A DNA stretch of 6,687 bases, taken from positions 1 to 6,687 of the forward strand of contig CAMDOL010000077.1 in the NCBI GenBank assembly GCA_945903615.1, read 5' to 3'. Under the pieces are notes generated by a model. That model saw only the letters and a list, made by a program, of their open reading frames with translations. It ran no database searches and was not told the origin of the DNA. Positions 1 to 6,536 of the stretch are shown here, piece after piece. Origin of the DNA: Rickettsia typhi. GTDB taxonomy: Bacteria; Pseudomonadota; Alphaproteobacteria; Rickettsiales; UBA1997. The first letter of the stretch is position 1; each line of letters begins with the position of its first letter. A program made the position numbers and the translations under genes.

Positions 1-188
1 TAAACGGCGAGGATAAATTTATTGCGCCAAAAACCTCGATAAAAAATCTGCTGGAAGAGCTGGAATTGGATATAAAAAAAATTGCGGTGGAGAATAATTA
101 TGAGATTATTTTGCCGGAAGAATTTGAAGAGAATATTTTAAGTGAAGGCGATCGGGTGGAGATCGAGCATTTTATTGGCGGAGGCTAA
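1..188 (+). CDS. thiS: Sulfur carrier protein ThiS, 3' part (5' end outside window)
   Basis: ThiS is the small ubiquitin-fold protein that carries sulfur as a C-terminal thiocarboxylate and hands it to thiazole synthase (ThiG) in thiamine synthesis. The reading frame enters at base 3 and gives 61 residues beginning NGEDKF and ending in VEIEHFIGGG before TAA at 186-188. The terminal Gly-Gly after an I/V-E-I-x-H-F-I stretch is the ThiS signature, and the length fits the family (65-70 residues), so only a few N-terminal residues are missing. The start lies upstream of the window. It converges on the minus-strand gene ending at 222, with 33 bases between. MoaD has a similar tail, but the HFIGGG ending favours ThiS. 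Whether thiG, thiO or thiE sit upstream cannot be seen. Confidence 0.85.
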   Translation, partial: NGEDKFIAPKTSIKNLLEELELDIKKIAVENNYEIILPEEFEENILSEGDRVEIEHFIGGG

Positions 189-221
189 CCAACGAGATAA
201 TTTTGTGGTTAATGTTTAGGG

Positions 222-728
222 TTATTGGTGCTGGTTATTTTGATTGTTGTATTCAAGTTGTTTGCCGCTTTCAACCTGAAGAGCTGCCCCTAGCGTCCTT
301 ACTGCGCTATCATCAAGATTTGCTTCTTGTTGATCTTTAATTGTTGTATTTTGTATTGGTTTTTTTTGGCTTGTGTTTTCTGGCTTTGATGCTTCTGGTG
401 GGCTCTTGTCTATGTACTTCTGTTTGGTTTCTTGCACAGGATTGCCACCTAACAACTCTTTCAAGCTTCTTGCAAATTCAACGGTTGAGTCCCAACCATA
501 GTTCCAATCATTAAATAGAGTTTTAGAAAGTTGGTCTCCACTCTTCTTTGCTGATTCTGCAATATCAGTCAGGCCAAAAAAAGCAGCCAATATACTGGCG
601 AAAAAACACCCCGTCATCAATATCCCCCTGCCAGCGCAACCAGCAGCGCCAGCTATTAAAGGAATGCCGGTTGGGGCAAGCCATATTGAAGCGCGTTTCA
701 CTTGTTCATCAAAAGTTTTGTATGGCAT
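222..728 (-). CDS. Hypothetical small membrane protein with a disordered polar tail
   Basis: I do not recognise this 168-residue protein. A short amphipathic N-terminus (MPYKTFDEQVKRAS) is followed by a hydrophobic stretch at about residues 15-54. This is rich in Gly, Ala and Phe, includes Cys31 and Cys41, and is interrupted near Arg34, so it could be two short membrane helices or a hairpin. Residues 55-95 look soluble and helical. From about residue 96 to the end the chain is rich in Pro, Ser, Lys, Gln and Asn and ends in a Q/N run, as expected for a disordered tail. The ATG at 728-726 lies 2 bases after the yajQ stop, with a weak purine stretch (AGAG) upstream, so it is probably co-transcribed with yajQ. 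No catalytic motif is visible. It may be lineage-specific. Confidence 0.6.
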   Translation of the reverse strand: MPYKTFDEQVKRASIWLAPTGIPLIAGAAGCAGRGILMTGCFFASILAAFFGLTDIAESAKKSGDQLSKTLFNDWNYGWDSTVEFARSLKELLGGNPVQETKQKYIDKSPPEASKPENTSQKKPIQNTTIKDQQEANLDDSAVRTLGAALQVESGKQLEYNNQNNQHQ

Positions 729-730
729 TT

Positions 731-1222
731 TTAGTCTCTAAAATTAATAAATTGCACAGGCAAATCTAAACTAAAATTTTTCATCTCTTGCATAACCTCT
801 TGCAAATCATCACGCTTTTTGCCTTCCACTCGCACTTCTTCGCCTCTGATTGATGCTTGCACTTTGAGTTTTTTGTCTTTGATGTGTTTAGTAATTTTTT
901 TAGCACTTTCTGAATCAATGCCTTGTTTAATTTTAACTGCTTGACGCAGGCTTTGTCCGCCAGCTTTTTGAACCTCTTCAAACTCTAAAGATTTGACATC
1001 AATGCCTCTTTTGGTAGCAAAAACTTTTAAAGAATCACCAATTTGACCTAATTTATATTGGTCTTCAGCGTGAATATTGATTTTATTTTCTTTGGCATCC
1101 ACCACAATTTCAAAAATTGCACCTTTAAAATCATAACGATTTTTAAGCTCACGCAAAACTGAATTGACTGCGTTGTCAATTTCTTGCATATCAATTTTGG
1201 ATACAATATCGAAGCTGGGCAT
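731..1222 (-). CDS. yajQ: YajQ-family nucleotide-binding protein
   Basis: This 163-residue protein matches the YajQ (UPF0234) family over its full length. It has the family N-terminus MPSFDIVSKIDMQEIDNAVN, the following RELKNRYDFKG block (about residues 24-34), the central GQSLRQAVKIKQGI segment (about 89-102) and the terminal FINFRD. The family folds as two ferredoxin-like domains. Some members bind cyclic di-GMP and act as effectors with a transcription factor (shown in Xanthomonas); others bind tRNA or GTP, so the role here is unproven. It is expected to be cytosolic. Its ATG lies 9 bases after the DUF1640 stop and its stop lies 2 bases before the next gene, suggesting a three-gene unit. 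No Shine-Dalgarno is evident. Confidence 0.93.
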   Translation of the reverse strand: MPSFDIVSKIDMQEIDNAVNSVLRELKNRYDFKGAIFEIVVDAKENKINIHAEDQYKLGQIGDSLKVFATKRGIDVKSLEFEEVQKAGGQSLRQAVKIKQGIDSESAKKITKHIKDKKLKVQASIRGEEVRVEGKKRDDLQEVMQEMKNFSLDLPVQFINFRD

Positions 1223-1231
1223 TTTTGATTG

Positions 1232-1654
1232 TTAAGTTTTTATGACGGCTACAGCAATGAACATCATAGCTATGATTAGAGCAGTGCTGACATAAATGAT
1301 TTTGCCAACTTTAAGCAAAATGTCATTTTCAAGGATTTTTAAGTCTTGCCTAAGTAATTGTATATCTTGTTTGGTCGCAACATTTTCAAGAGATTGAGAT
1401 TGCGTCTCTTTAATTGCTTCTGCCAACTCATCAGCAGTTTCTTTTTGCAAACCAGCTTTTTGCATTCTGTTAGAAAATTGCAATGTATCAATGGTAAAAA
1501 GTCTCGTGGTGGCTATGTTAATATGGGTTTGAGTTATACCATTTCCAATCTTAAATTCATTATTTAAGCAAAGTATTTTTGAGGAAAAATTGCGACGAAG
1601 AATGCAAGAGGCAGTAGGCTCTGCCTCTAAATTCTTCAAGCAAATTTTTACCAA
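1232..1654 (-). CDS. DUF1640 (CCDC90-like) coiled-coil membrane protein with a repeat-derived N-terminus
   Basis: The conserved part begins near residue 54 (TIDTLQFSNRMQKAGL). It continues as a helical coiled coil (about 66-115, with the typical ATKQDIQLLRQDLKILENDI stretch) and ends in one C-terminal membrane helix (about 117-138). This is the DUF1640 layout, the family that includes mitochondrial CCDC90/MCUR1; its bacterial role is unknown. Residues 1-40 are encoded by the left-hand part of a long palindromic repeat and are not DUF1640-like. No ATG, GTG or TTG lies in frame between the repeat edge (1536) and the conserved block. The first candidate inside is TTG at Leu58 and the first ATG is Met64, both within the domain. 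The start given is therefore a TTG inside the repeat. The frame stays open upstream to a TGA at 1723-1721. Either the start was displaced by insertion, or the gene is damaged. The family call is firm, the start is not. Confidence 0.72.
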   Translation of the reverse strand: MVKICLKNLEAEPTASCILRRNFSSKILCLNNEFKIGNGITQTHINIATTRLFTIDTLQFSNRMQKAGLQKETADELAEAIKETQSQSLENVATKQDIQLLRQDLKILENDILLKVGKIIYVSTALIIAMMFIAVAVIKT

Positions 1655-1696
1655 AAAGACGAAGCTTAAAGATGAATTTAAGATTGGAAATGGTAT
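1536..1696. repeat. 161-bp palindromic element inserted at the start of the DUF1640 gene
   Basis: The arms are 1536-1614 and 1621-1696, around a 6-base loop (TAGGCT, 1615-1620). The outer 25 bases of each arm (1536-1560 and 1672-1696) are exact reverse complements, as are the inner 8 (AGAGGCAG at 1607-1614 with CTGCCTCT at 1621-1628). The middle is diverged, with small indels. The element is open on both strands. The minus frame runs from 1720 through it into DUF1640, and the plus frame runs from 1533 to TAA at 1731-1733. Because of the symmetry, both strands encode nearly the same peptide: NEFKIGNGI from the left arm on minus and DEFKIGNGI from the right arm on plus. Size, symmetry and in-frame placement in a coding gene resemble Rickettsia palindromic elements. 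I cannot assign it to a named family, and I see no target duplication. Confidence 0.85.
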
Positions 1697-1722
1697 TGGG
1701 TGGTTATTAATTAAGTTTAGTC

Positions 1723-1750
1723 AATATAAATAATGACCAGCAAAAAGCAA
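1723..1750 (-). promoter_or_regulatory. Possible promoter for the DUF1640-yajQ unit
   Basis: Read on the minus strand there is a TTGCTT -35-like box (1750-1745), a 16-base spacer and a TATATT -10-like box (1728-1723). Transcription would start near 1716, just before the palindromic element, so the transcript would carry the whole hairpin ahead of the DUF1640 coding part. The base composition is A+T-rich, so a chance match is quite possible. Confidence 0.3.
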
Positions 1751-1760
1751 TATTTGTTTG

Positions 1761-2225
1761 TTATTTTGTGGCTTTGAGCCTTTTTCCGGCAAAAAAATCT
1801 TTCATTAACTTTTCTGATTCTAAAGCGCCAATTCCACTATATATTTCAGGATTATGGTGGCATTGTTGGTGATTAAAAACCTTAGCGCCGTTTTCAATTC
1901 CACCAGATTTTGCGTCACTTGCGGCATAATATAATCTTTTAATCCGTGCCGCCGAGATTGCCCCAGCACACATTGGGCAAGGCTCAAGGCTGACATATAA
2001 ATCGCAGGTCTCCAAACGATGGCTTTGCAAAATTTGATTGGCTTTTCTGATTGCTAAAATTTCAGCGTGAGCGGTCGAATCTTTGAGAGTTATATTTTGA
2101 TTATATGCGGCGGCAATAATTTTATTATCTTGCACTACAACCGCACCAACCGGCACTTCGCCATTTTCAAAAGCAATTTGAGCTTGTTTTAAAGCTTCAG
2201 TTATAAATGGATTAGATTTGGTCAT
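1761..2225 (-). CDS. tadA: tRNA-specific adenosine deaminase TadA
   Basis: TadA converts adenosine 34 to inosine in the anticodon of tRNA-Arg(ACG), letting it read CGU, CGC and CGA. The 154-residue protein shows the zinc deaminase core. HAE at 53-55 gives the zinc ligand His53 and the proton-shuttling Glu55, and PCPMC at 82-86 gives zinc ligands Cys83 and Cys86. This matches the spacing in E. coli TadA. The GEVPVGAVVV block (22-31) and the late CHHNPEIYSGI stretch are typical of alphaproteobacterial members. I chose the ATG at 2225-2223 (MTKSNPF). An upstream in-frame ATG at 2291 would add 22 residues lying entirely inside tatD. The chosen start overlaps the tatD stop by 14 bases, consistent with coupled translation. 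It is the last gene of the ubiA-nadD-tatD-tadA run. Confidence 0.93.
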   Translation of the reverse strand: MTKSNPFITEALKQAQIAFENGEVPVGAVVVQDNKIIAAAYNQNITLKDSTAHAEILAIRKANQILQSHRLETCDLYVSLEPCPMCAGAISAARIKRLYYAASDAKSGGIENGAKVFNHQQCHHNPEIYSGIGALESEKLMKDFFAGKRLKATK

Positions 2226-3048
2226 TAACGCTACTAAATAATTTAAAAAAATTGCCAGTGGTAATTTGGCAAATTTGCTCAAATGAAACACCTTTTAACT
2301 CTGCCAAAAATTCGGCGGTGTGTTTGGTAAAAGCTGGCTGGTTGAGTTTGCCACGATGTGGAGTTGGTGCCAAATATGGCGCGTCAGTTTCAACCAACAA
2401 AAATTCTAGCGGCAAATCTCTAACAATATTTTGCAATTCTGTGGCATTTTTAAAAGTAATAATTCCTGAAATTGAAATTGAAATTCCAAGCTCCACAGCC
2501 TTTAAAGCCAACTCTTTGCTGGAAGAAAAACAATGCAGCAGCGCTTTAAATTTTCCTTTTTTCATTTCATCTTCCAAAATTTTTGCCATATCCGCATCAG
2601 CATCACGAGCGTGAATTATAACTGGCAAATCCAATTGGCGCGCGGCTTTGATGTGCTCAACAAAACTAGTAATTTGATTCTCTTTAACAAATCCAGGATG
2701 AAAATAATCCAACCCAGTTTCACCAATACCAATAATTTTTGGATGAGTTTTGCAAATCTCAATAATATCTTCAGCCTTTATTTTTTCTTCTTCTTCAACA
2801 TTACAAGGATGAATTCCAATTGAGGCAAAAACATTTTTGTATTTTCTGGCATATTGATAAACCTCGTCAAAATTACGAATTTTAGTGCCGATAGTTTGCA
2901 AAATTTTTACCTGATTTTGCGCAGCATTTTCTATCAACTCATCAATGTTGAAGCCTTTTTCAGCAAGCAAATCAAGGTGCGTGTGGCTATCGACTAAAAA
3001 GTTATTTTTATCCCCGCAAAGGTGGTTATCCAGAATTTTATGATTCAT
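2212..3048 (-). CDS. tatD: TatD-family metal-dependent DNase/hydrolase
   Basis: This 278-residue protein has the TatD amidohydrolase-fold metal site in order: HxH in DSHTHLD (His22, His24), GETGLDY with Glu110, His146 in HARDAD, His172 in HCFS and Asp222 in ETDAPYL. TatD enzymes are cytosolic, metal-dependent 3'-5' exonucleases linked to DNA repair and, in some species, to RNA or D-amino-acyl-tRNA processing, so the exact substrate is open. Most relatives start a few residues before DSHxH. Here the ATG at 3048 gives a 19-residue leader, and no ATG, GTG or TTG lies closer, so the longer start stands. The start overlaps the nadD stop by 11 bases and the end overlaps the tadA start by 14, placing it in the middle of a coupled operon. 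Confidence 0.92.
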   Translation of the reverse strand: MNHKILDNHLCGDKNNFLVDSHTHLDLLAEKGFNIDELIENAAQNQVKILQTIGTKIRNFDEVYQYARKYKNVFASIGIHPCNVEEEEKIKAEDIIEICKTHPKIIGIGETGLDYFHPGFVKENQITSFVEHIKAARQLDLPVIIHARDADADMAKILEDEMKKGKFKALLHCFSSSKELALKAVELGISISISGIITFKNATELQNIVRDLPLEFLLVETDAPYLAPTPHRGKLNQPAFTKHTAEFLAELKGVSFEQICQITTGNFFKLFSSVNDQI

Positions 3049-3553
3049 TTTTATTTCTGATTTTTGTTGAAGATTCTGCAGATTTTTTGATTTTCAAAAA
3101 CTCAATTCGATTTAATTTTTTAGCATATAAAAATGCTTTGGATTTCACTGCATCATAAAAAAATTCATCGCGATCACAAACAATCAAAGGCACTAGATCA
3201 ATAATTTTTTGCCAGTTTTTCCATTTATGAAATTGCAAAATATTATCTGCACCAATAATCCAGTAAAATTGATGCTCTGGATATTGTTTAGTAATTTTTT
3301 TTAGGAGGTCAATTGTATAAATGCTGGCAATATTTTTTTCTAAATCTTTAACCAAAATTTGTGGATAATGTTTGGTAATTTTTTTGCAATCAGAAATTTT
3401 ATTAATGTTGCTAGCCGTTGATTTTAAAGGATTTTTTTTATTTGGAATCCACCAAATTTGTTTTAATCCCAAGAATTTTTTTGCTTCCAAACTAATATGA
3501 ATATGTCCTTGATGCGGCGGGTTAAAACTGCCGCCCAGTAAACCAATCTTCAT
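3038..3553 (-). CDS. nadD: Nicotinate-nucleotide adenylyltransferase NadD
   Basis: NadD adenylylates nicotinate mononucleotide to deamido-NAD, the step before NAD synthetase. The 171-residue protein begins MKIGLLGGSFNPPHQGHIHI. It holds the GGSFNPPHxGH nucleotidyltransferase motif (7-17, His14 and His17 being the ATP-handling pair), WWIPNKKNPLK (34-44), GADN (101-104) and the terminal SSTKIR motif (161-166). It stops five residues after this last motif, so the usual C-terminal helix is short. Alphaproteobacterial NadDs often end near this motif. The ATG at 3553-3551 was chosen because the glycine-rich motif follows at once and because ATGA overlaps the ubiA stop by 4 bases, a standard coupling arrangement. 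A longer frame from 3619 would add 22 unrelated residues inside ubiA. Confidence 0.93.
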   Translation of the reverse strand: MKIGLLGGSFNPPHQGHIHISLEAKKFLGLKQIWWIPNKKNPLKSTASNINKISDCKKITKHYPQILVKDLEKNIASIYTIDLLKKITKQYPEHQFYWIIGADNILQFHKWKNWQKIIDLVPLIVCDRDEFFYDAVKSKAFLYAKKLNRIEFLKIKKSAESSTKIRNKNES

Positions 3554-4389
3554 GCTAAAATAATTGCAATTAACACAACAATTCCAACCCAAAAATTGGA
3601 CTGAAATTTTTCTAAACAAATTTTGCCATCGCTAAAATTGCAAGTTTTTATTTGACAAGTTACTTGTGCCGCAGCCAATAAAATCAAAGGAAAATAGGCA
3701 AATTTTAAATTAGCCAACAGACCAACTAAATTTAACAATAAAAAATAAATGATATTTAGAGTGAATAAAATTTTTTGCGGATGTGCGCCAAATTTTATGG
3801 CGGTAGATTTGACGCCGATTTTTAAATCATCATCAAGATCTTGATAGGCATAAAAGCTGTCGTAAATAATGGTCCAAATTACACTTGCTAAATAAAGCAA
3901 AAAAGCTGGAAGAGTTATTCTGCCCAGCACTTGGGTGCTGGCAAATAAAATGCCTAAATTGAAAATAAGCCCCAAAAAAAGTTGTGGATAAAAAGTGACA
4001 CGCTTCATCATTGGATAAAAAGCTACCAAGACTAGAGAAATAAAGCCTAAAATAATGGTTGGCAAATTAAATTGGAGTAGAATCAAAAATGCCAAGGACA
4101 ATAAAATGACCAGAAAAATTATTGCCGATTTTATTGAGATTGCACTTGAGGCAATTGGGCGATTTTTGGTTCGCTCAACATTTTTATCAAAATCACGATC
4201 CCAAATGTCGTTGATAACACAACCTGCGGAGCGCATTAAAAATGCACCAATAAAAAATAAAGCTGCAAAATAAATTACATCAATATTTTGATTTTTGGAG
4301 ACCAAAGCCAAACCAAATAAACACGGCAAAAACAATAGCCAAGTGCCAATTGATTTATCAATACGGATTAGTTTTAGATATTTTTTCAT
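3550..4389 (-). CDS. ubiA: 4-hydroxybenzoate polyprenyltransferase UbiA
   Basis: UbiA attaches the polyprenyl tail to 4-hydroxybenzoate in the inner membrane, an early committed step of ubiquinone synthesis. The 279-residue protein is mostly hydrophobic, with about eight or nine membrane segments. The first aspartate-rich motif is NDIWDRDFD (Asn60, Asp61, Asp64, Asp68), followed by the conserved RTKNRPIAS. The second is YDSFYAYQDLDDDLKIGVKS, starting at Tyr176 (Asp177, Asp184, Asp187), typical of the 4-hydroxybenzoate branch rather than heme O or chlorophyll synthases. Length matches the family. It is the first gene of the overlapping minus-strand run. Upstream is a 19-bp palindrome (4408-4426), but I found no convincing promoter or Shine-Dalgarno. 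Confidence 0.92.
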   Translation of the reverse strand: MKKYLKLIRIDKSIGTWLLFLPCLFGLALVSKNQNIDVIYFAALFFIGAFLMRSAGCVINDIWDRDFDKNVERTKNRPIASSAISIKSAIIFLVILLSLAFLILLQFNLPTIILGFISLVLVAFYPMMKRVTFYPQLFLGLIFNLGILFASTQVLGRITLPAFLLYLASVIWTIIYDSFYAYQDLDDDLKIGVKSTAIKFGAHPQKILFTLNIIYFLLLNLVGLLANLKFAYFPLILLAAAQVTCQIKTCNFSDGKICLEKFQSNFWVGIVVLIAIILA

Positions 4390-4407
4390 TTACTTGTTGG
4401 TCGTTGA

Positions 4408-4426
4408 GGGCGTATGCAATACGCCC
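4408..4426. repeat. Short perfect palindrome in the ubiA-pccA spacer
   Basis: GGGCGTAT and ATACGCCC are exact 8-base complements around a GCA loop. The G+C-rich block stands out in A+T-rich surroundings and lies 18 bases before the ubiA start codon, so it would form a hairpin in a ubiA leader transcript. The fuller unit, with GTAGGGGCG on the minus strand, resembles small dispersed palindromic repeats I remember from many unrelated bacterial genomes. That resemblance is from memory and unverified. It could be a repeat copy, an operator or a transcript hairpin. Confidence 0.6.
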
Positions 4427-4435
4427 CTACATTTA

Positions 4436-4465
4436 TTGTTTGAAAATTTGGTTTCGCCTTATAAT
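4436..4465 (+). promoter_or_regulatory. Likely sigma-70 promoter for pccA
   Basis: A perfect TATAAT box (4460-4465) lies 18 bases after a TTGTTT -35-like box (4436-4441). A second -35 option, TTGAAA at 4440-4445, would leave only 14 bases. The start site would be near 4472, giving a leader of about 45 bases without a Shine-Dalgarno before the ATG at 4517. Confidence 0.5.
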
Positions 4466-4516
4466 ATCGCTCCATATTATCTCTAGCTTCAACAAATTCC
4501 ATTCAATTTTAAATCT

Positions 4517-6514
4517 ATGGCTCACAAACTTCTCATTGCCAATCGTGGCGAAATTGCTTGTCGCATTATCAAAACTTGCCGCAAGATGGGCATTAAAACC
4601 GTGGCGGTTTATTCTGATGCTGACACCAATTCACTATTTGTGCAAATGGCTGACGAAGCGGTAAATATTGGGGCTTCACCATCTTCACAAAGCTATTTGG
4701 ATATTAGCAAAATTATGGATGCTGTCAAAAAAACTGGCGCTAATTTGGTTCATCCTGGCTATGGATTTTTATCGGAAAATCGCTTTTTTGCAGCAGCATT
4801 AGAAAATGAAGGAGTCACTTTTGTTGGTCCAAGCACTTTTTCAGTGGAGATGATGGGCGATAAAATTCAATCAAAAAAATTGGCTATTGAAGCTGGTGTA
4901 AGCAGCGTTCCTGGACATATGGGCGTGATTAAAAATGCTGAAGATGCAATTAGAATTGCCAATAAAGTTGGCTTTCCGGTAATGGTCAAAGCCTCAGCTG
5001 GTGGTGGCGGTAAAGGAATGAGAATTGCTTATAAAGAAGAAGATGTGGCGGAAGCCTTTTTATCAGCCAGCAATGAAGCAAAAAATAGTTTTTCTGATGA
5101 TCGAATTTTTATCGAAAAATTCATTGAAAACCCACGCCATATTGAAATTCAAGTTATCGCCGATAAAGCCGGAAATATTGTTTGTTTGGGTGAGCGCGAA
5201 TGCTCAATTCAACGCAATAACCAAAAAGTGATTGAGGAGGCACCAAGTTCTTTTGTGGATGAAGAAACTCGCCAAAAAATGTATGAGCAAACCATAGCTT
5301 TGGCGAAGAAAGTTGGTTATTATTCGGCAGGAACGGTGGAATATATTATGGATAAAAACAAAAATTTCTATTTTTTAGAAATGAACACTAGGTTGCAAGT
5401 TGAGCATCCCGTCACTGAGCTGATCACTGGTTTAGATATTGTTGAGCTCATGATCAAAATTGCACTGGGAGAAAAACTTCCTTTCAAACAAGAAGATATC
5501 AAGCTCAAAGGCTGGGCAATGGAATCTAGGATTTATGCTGAAGATCCATCGCGGGGATTTTTACCATCATCGGGTCGAATAAATTTATATATAGAACCAG
5601 AAGATAGTGCCAATGTGCGCGTAGATAGCGGCATTTATGAAGGTGGCGAAGTGAGTATGTTTTATGATGCGATGATTGCCAAACTTTGCTCTTATGGCAA
5701 AAATCGGGCAGAAGCAATTAAACATATGAGAACTGCGCTGGGCGGTTTTGCAATTGGTGGCGTTTCCCACAATATCAGCTTTTTGGAAACTATCATGCAA
5801 AATGATAAGTTTATCAAAGGCGATATTTCAACTGCGTTCATTAAAAACGAATTTCCAGCCGGATTTTCTGGTAATGAATTAGACTCGGAAGCAAAAATAG
5901 TGTTAATTGCCACTTCTTTATTCATCTTCTTTACCAACTACATTAGAAACGCTCAGACCAATGGACGCTTGGGTGATCGCAAAAAACAAGTCTCTGATCG
6001 TTGGGTAGTTATTGTGGGTGAGCAATCTTATTTGGTCGATGTCTTAGAAAAAAGCCAAGATCACTATAAATTTCTTTGTGATAAAAAAGAGATTGTCGTT
6101 AATAGCAATTGGGTTAATGGCGAAAAGTTATTTAGAGGCTTTGTCAACAAGCATTCGGTTGCGGTGAAAATCCGCGAGAATAACCGCACTGGCGGTTATT
6201 TACTGCAATATTCTGGCTCTGACACCTATACCAATGTTTATACCACCAGAACTGCAGAGCTTAATAAATTTATGCCGCTCACCGAGAAAAATCCAAAGCC
6301 AACTTGCCTAAATTCACCAATCACCGGCAAAATTGTGCGTTTTAAAGTTGCAGAAGGTGATGAGGTTAAGGCCGGTCAAGAGTTAGTGATTATTGAGGCA
6401 ATGAAAATGGAAAATATTATCCGCACCGATCACGATGTTAAAATTGAAAAAATCGCTTTCTCTGAGGGTGAGCCAGTTGGAATTGGGCAAATGATTATAA
6501 AATTTATGAGTTGA
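4517..6514 (+). CDS. pccA: Propionyl-CoA carboxylase alpha subunit (biotin carboxylase + biotin carrier)
   Basis: The 665-residue protein carboxylates its own biotin with ATP and bicarbonate; the beta subunit PccB then transfers the carboxyl to propionyl-CoA, giving methylmalonyl-CoA. Domains in order are the biotin carboxylase N-terminal part (1-110, LLIANRGEIACRI, HPGYGFLSEN at 79-88), ATP-grasp (about 115-320, Lys116, Lys158, GGGGKGMR at 162-169, EMNTRLQVEHPVTE at 288-301) and the carboxylase C-terminal part (about 330-445). A linker/BT domain that binds the beta subunit (about 450-585) and the biotinyl domain (about 590-665) follow, with EAMKM and biotinylated Lys630. Glu288, Asn290, Arg292 and Arg338 match E. 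coli AccC numbering. Length and the BT domain argue for PccA over AccC; methylcrotonyl- or geranyl-CoA carboxylases are less likely alternatives. It is divergent from ubiA, and pccB is not in view. The ATG gives MAHKLLIANRGE directly, though no Shine-Dalgarno is seen. Confidence 0.93.
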   Translation: MAHKLLIANRGEIACRIIKTCRKMGIKTVAVYSDADTNSLFVQMADEAVNIGASPSSQSYLDISKIMDAVKKTGANLVHPGYGFLSENRFFAAALENEGVTFVGPSTFSVEMMGDKIQSKKLAIEAGVSSVPGHMGVIKNAEDAIRIANKVGFPVMVKASAGGGGKGMRIAYKEEDVAEAFLSASNEAKNSFSDDRIFIEKFIENPRHIEIQVIADKAGNIVCLGERECSIQRNNQKVIEEAPSSFVDEETRQKMYEQTIALAKKVGYYSAGTVEYIMDKNKNFYFLEMNTRLQVEHPVTELITGLDIVELMIKIALGEKLPFKQEDIKLKGWAMESRIYAEDPSRGFLPSSGRINLYIEPEDSANVRVDSGIYEGGEVSMFYDAMIAKLCSYGKNRAEAIKHMRTALGGFAIGGVSHNISFLETIMQNDKFIKGDISTAFIKNEFPAGFSGNELDSEAKIVLIATSLFIFFTNYIRNAQTNGRLGDRKKQVSDRWVVIVGEQSYLVDVLEKSQDHYKFLCDKKEIVVNSNWVNGEKLFRGFVNKHSVAVKIRENNRTGGYLLQYSGSDTYTNVYTTRTAELNKFMPLTEKNPKPTCLNSPITGKIVRFKVAEGDEVKAGQELVIIEAMKMENIIRTDHDVKIEKIAFSEGEPVGIGQMIIKFMS

Positions 6515-6536
6515 TTTATTGGTTTAGTATTACCTA

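Noticed and set aside
186..211. TAACCA/TGGTTA inverted repeat between thiS and the convergent gene, as a terminator
   Set aside because: Only six base pairs with a 14-base loop and no T-run; too weak to call.
2466..2487. Tandem GAAATT-like hexamer repeat inside tatD
   Set aside because: It simply encodes the alternating Ile-Ser strand (ISISIS) of the TatD fold; no separate element is needed.
2252..2823. Plus-strand open frames of 96 and 120 codons opposite tatD
   Set aside because: Antisense shadows of tatD; the tatD frame carries all metal-site motifs.
3280..3385. Near-duplicate KKITKHYP / KKITKQYP segments in NadD
   Set aside because: Both correspond to ordinary NadD positions (before the V-x-D-x-E stretch and before the GADN motif), so this looks like Lys/Ile-biased coding, not a duplication.
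4295..4664. Plus-strand frames of 63 and 104 codons across the ubiA-pccA spacer
   Set aside because: They overlap ubiA antisense and pccA out of frame, and are composition-driven with no family resemblance.
5526..5937. Minus-strand open frames of 63-81 codons inside pccA
   Set aside because: They are shadows of the conserved plus-strand pccA frame, with no recognisable protein features.
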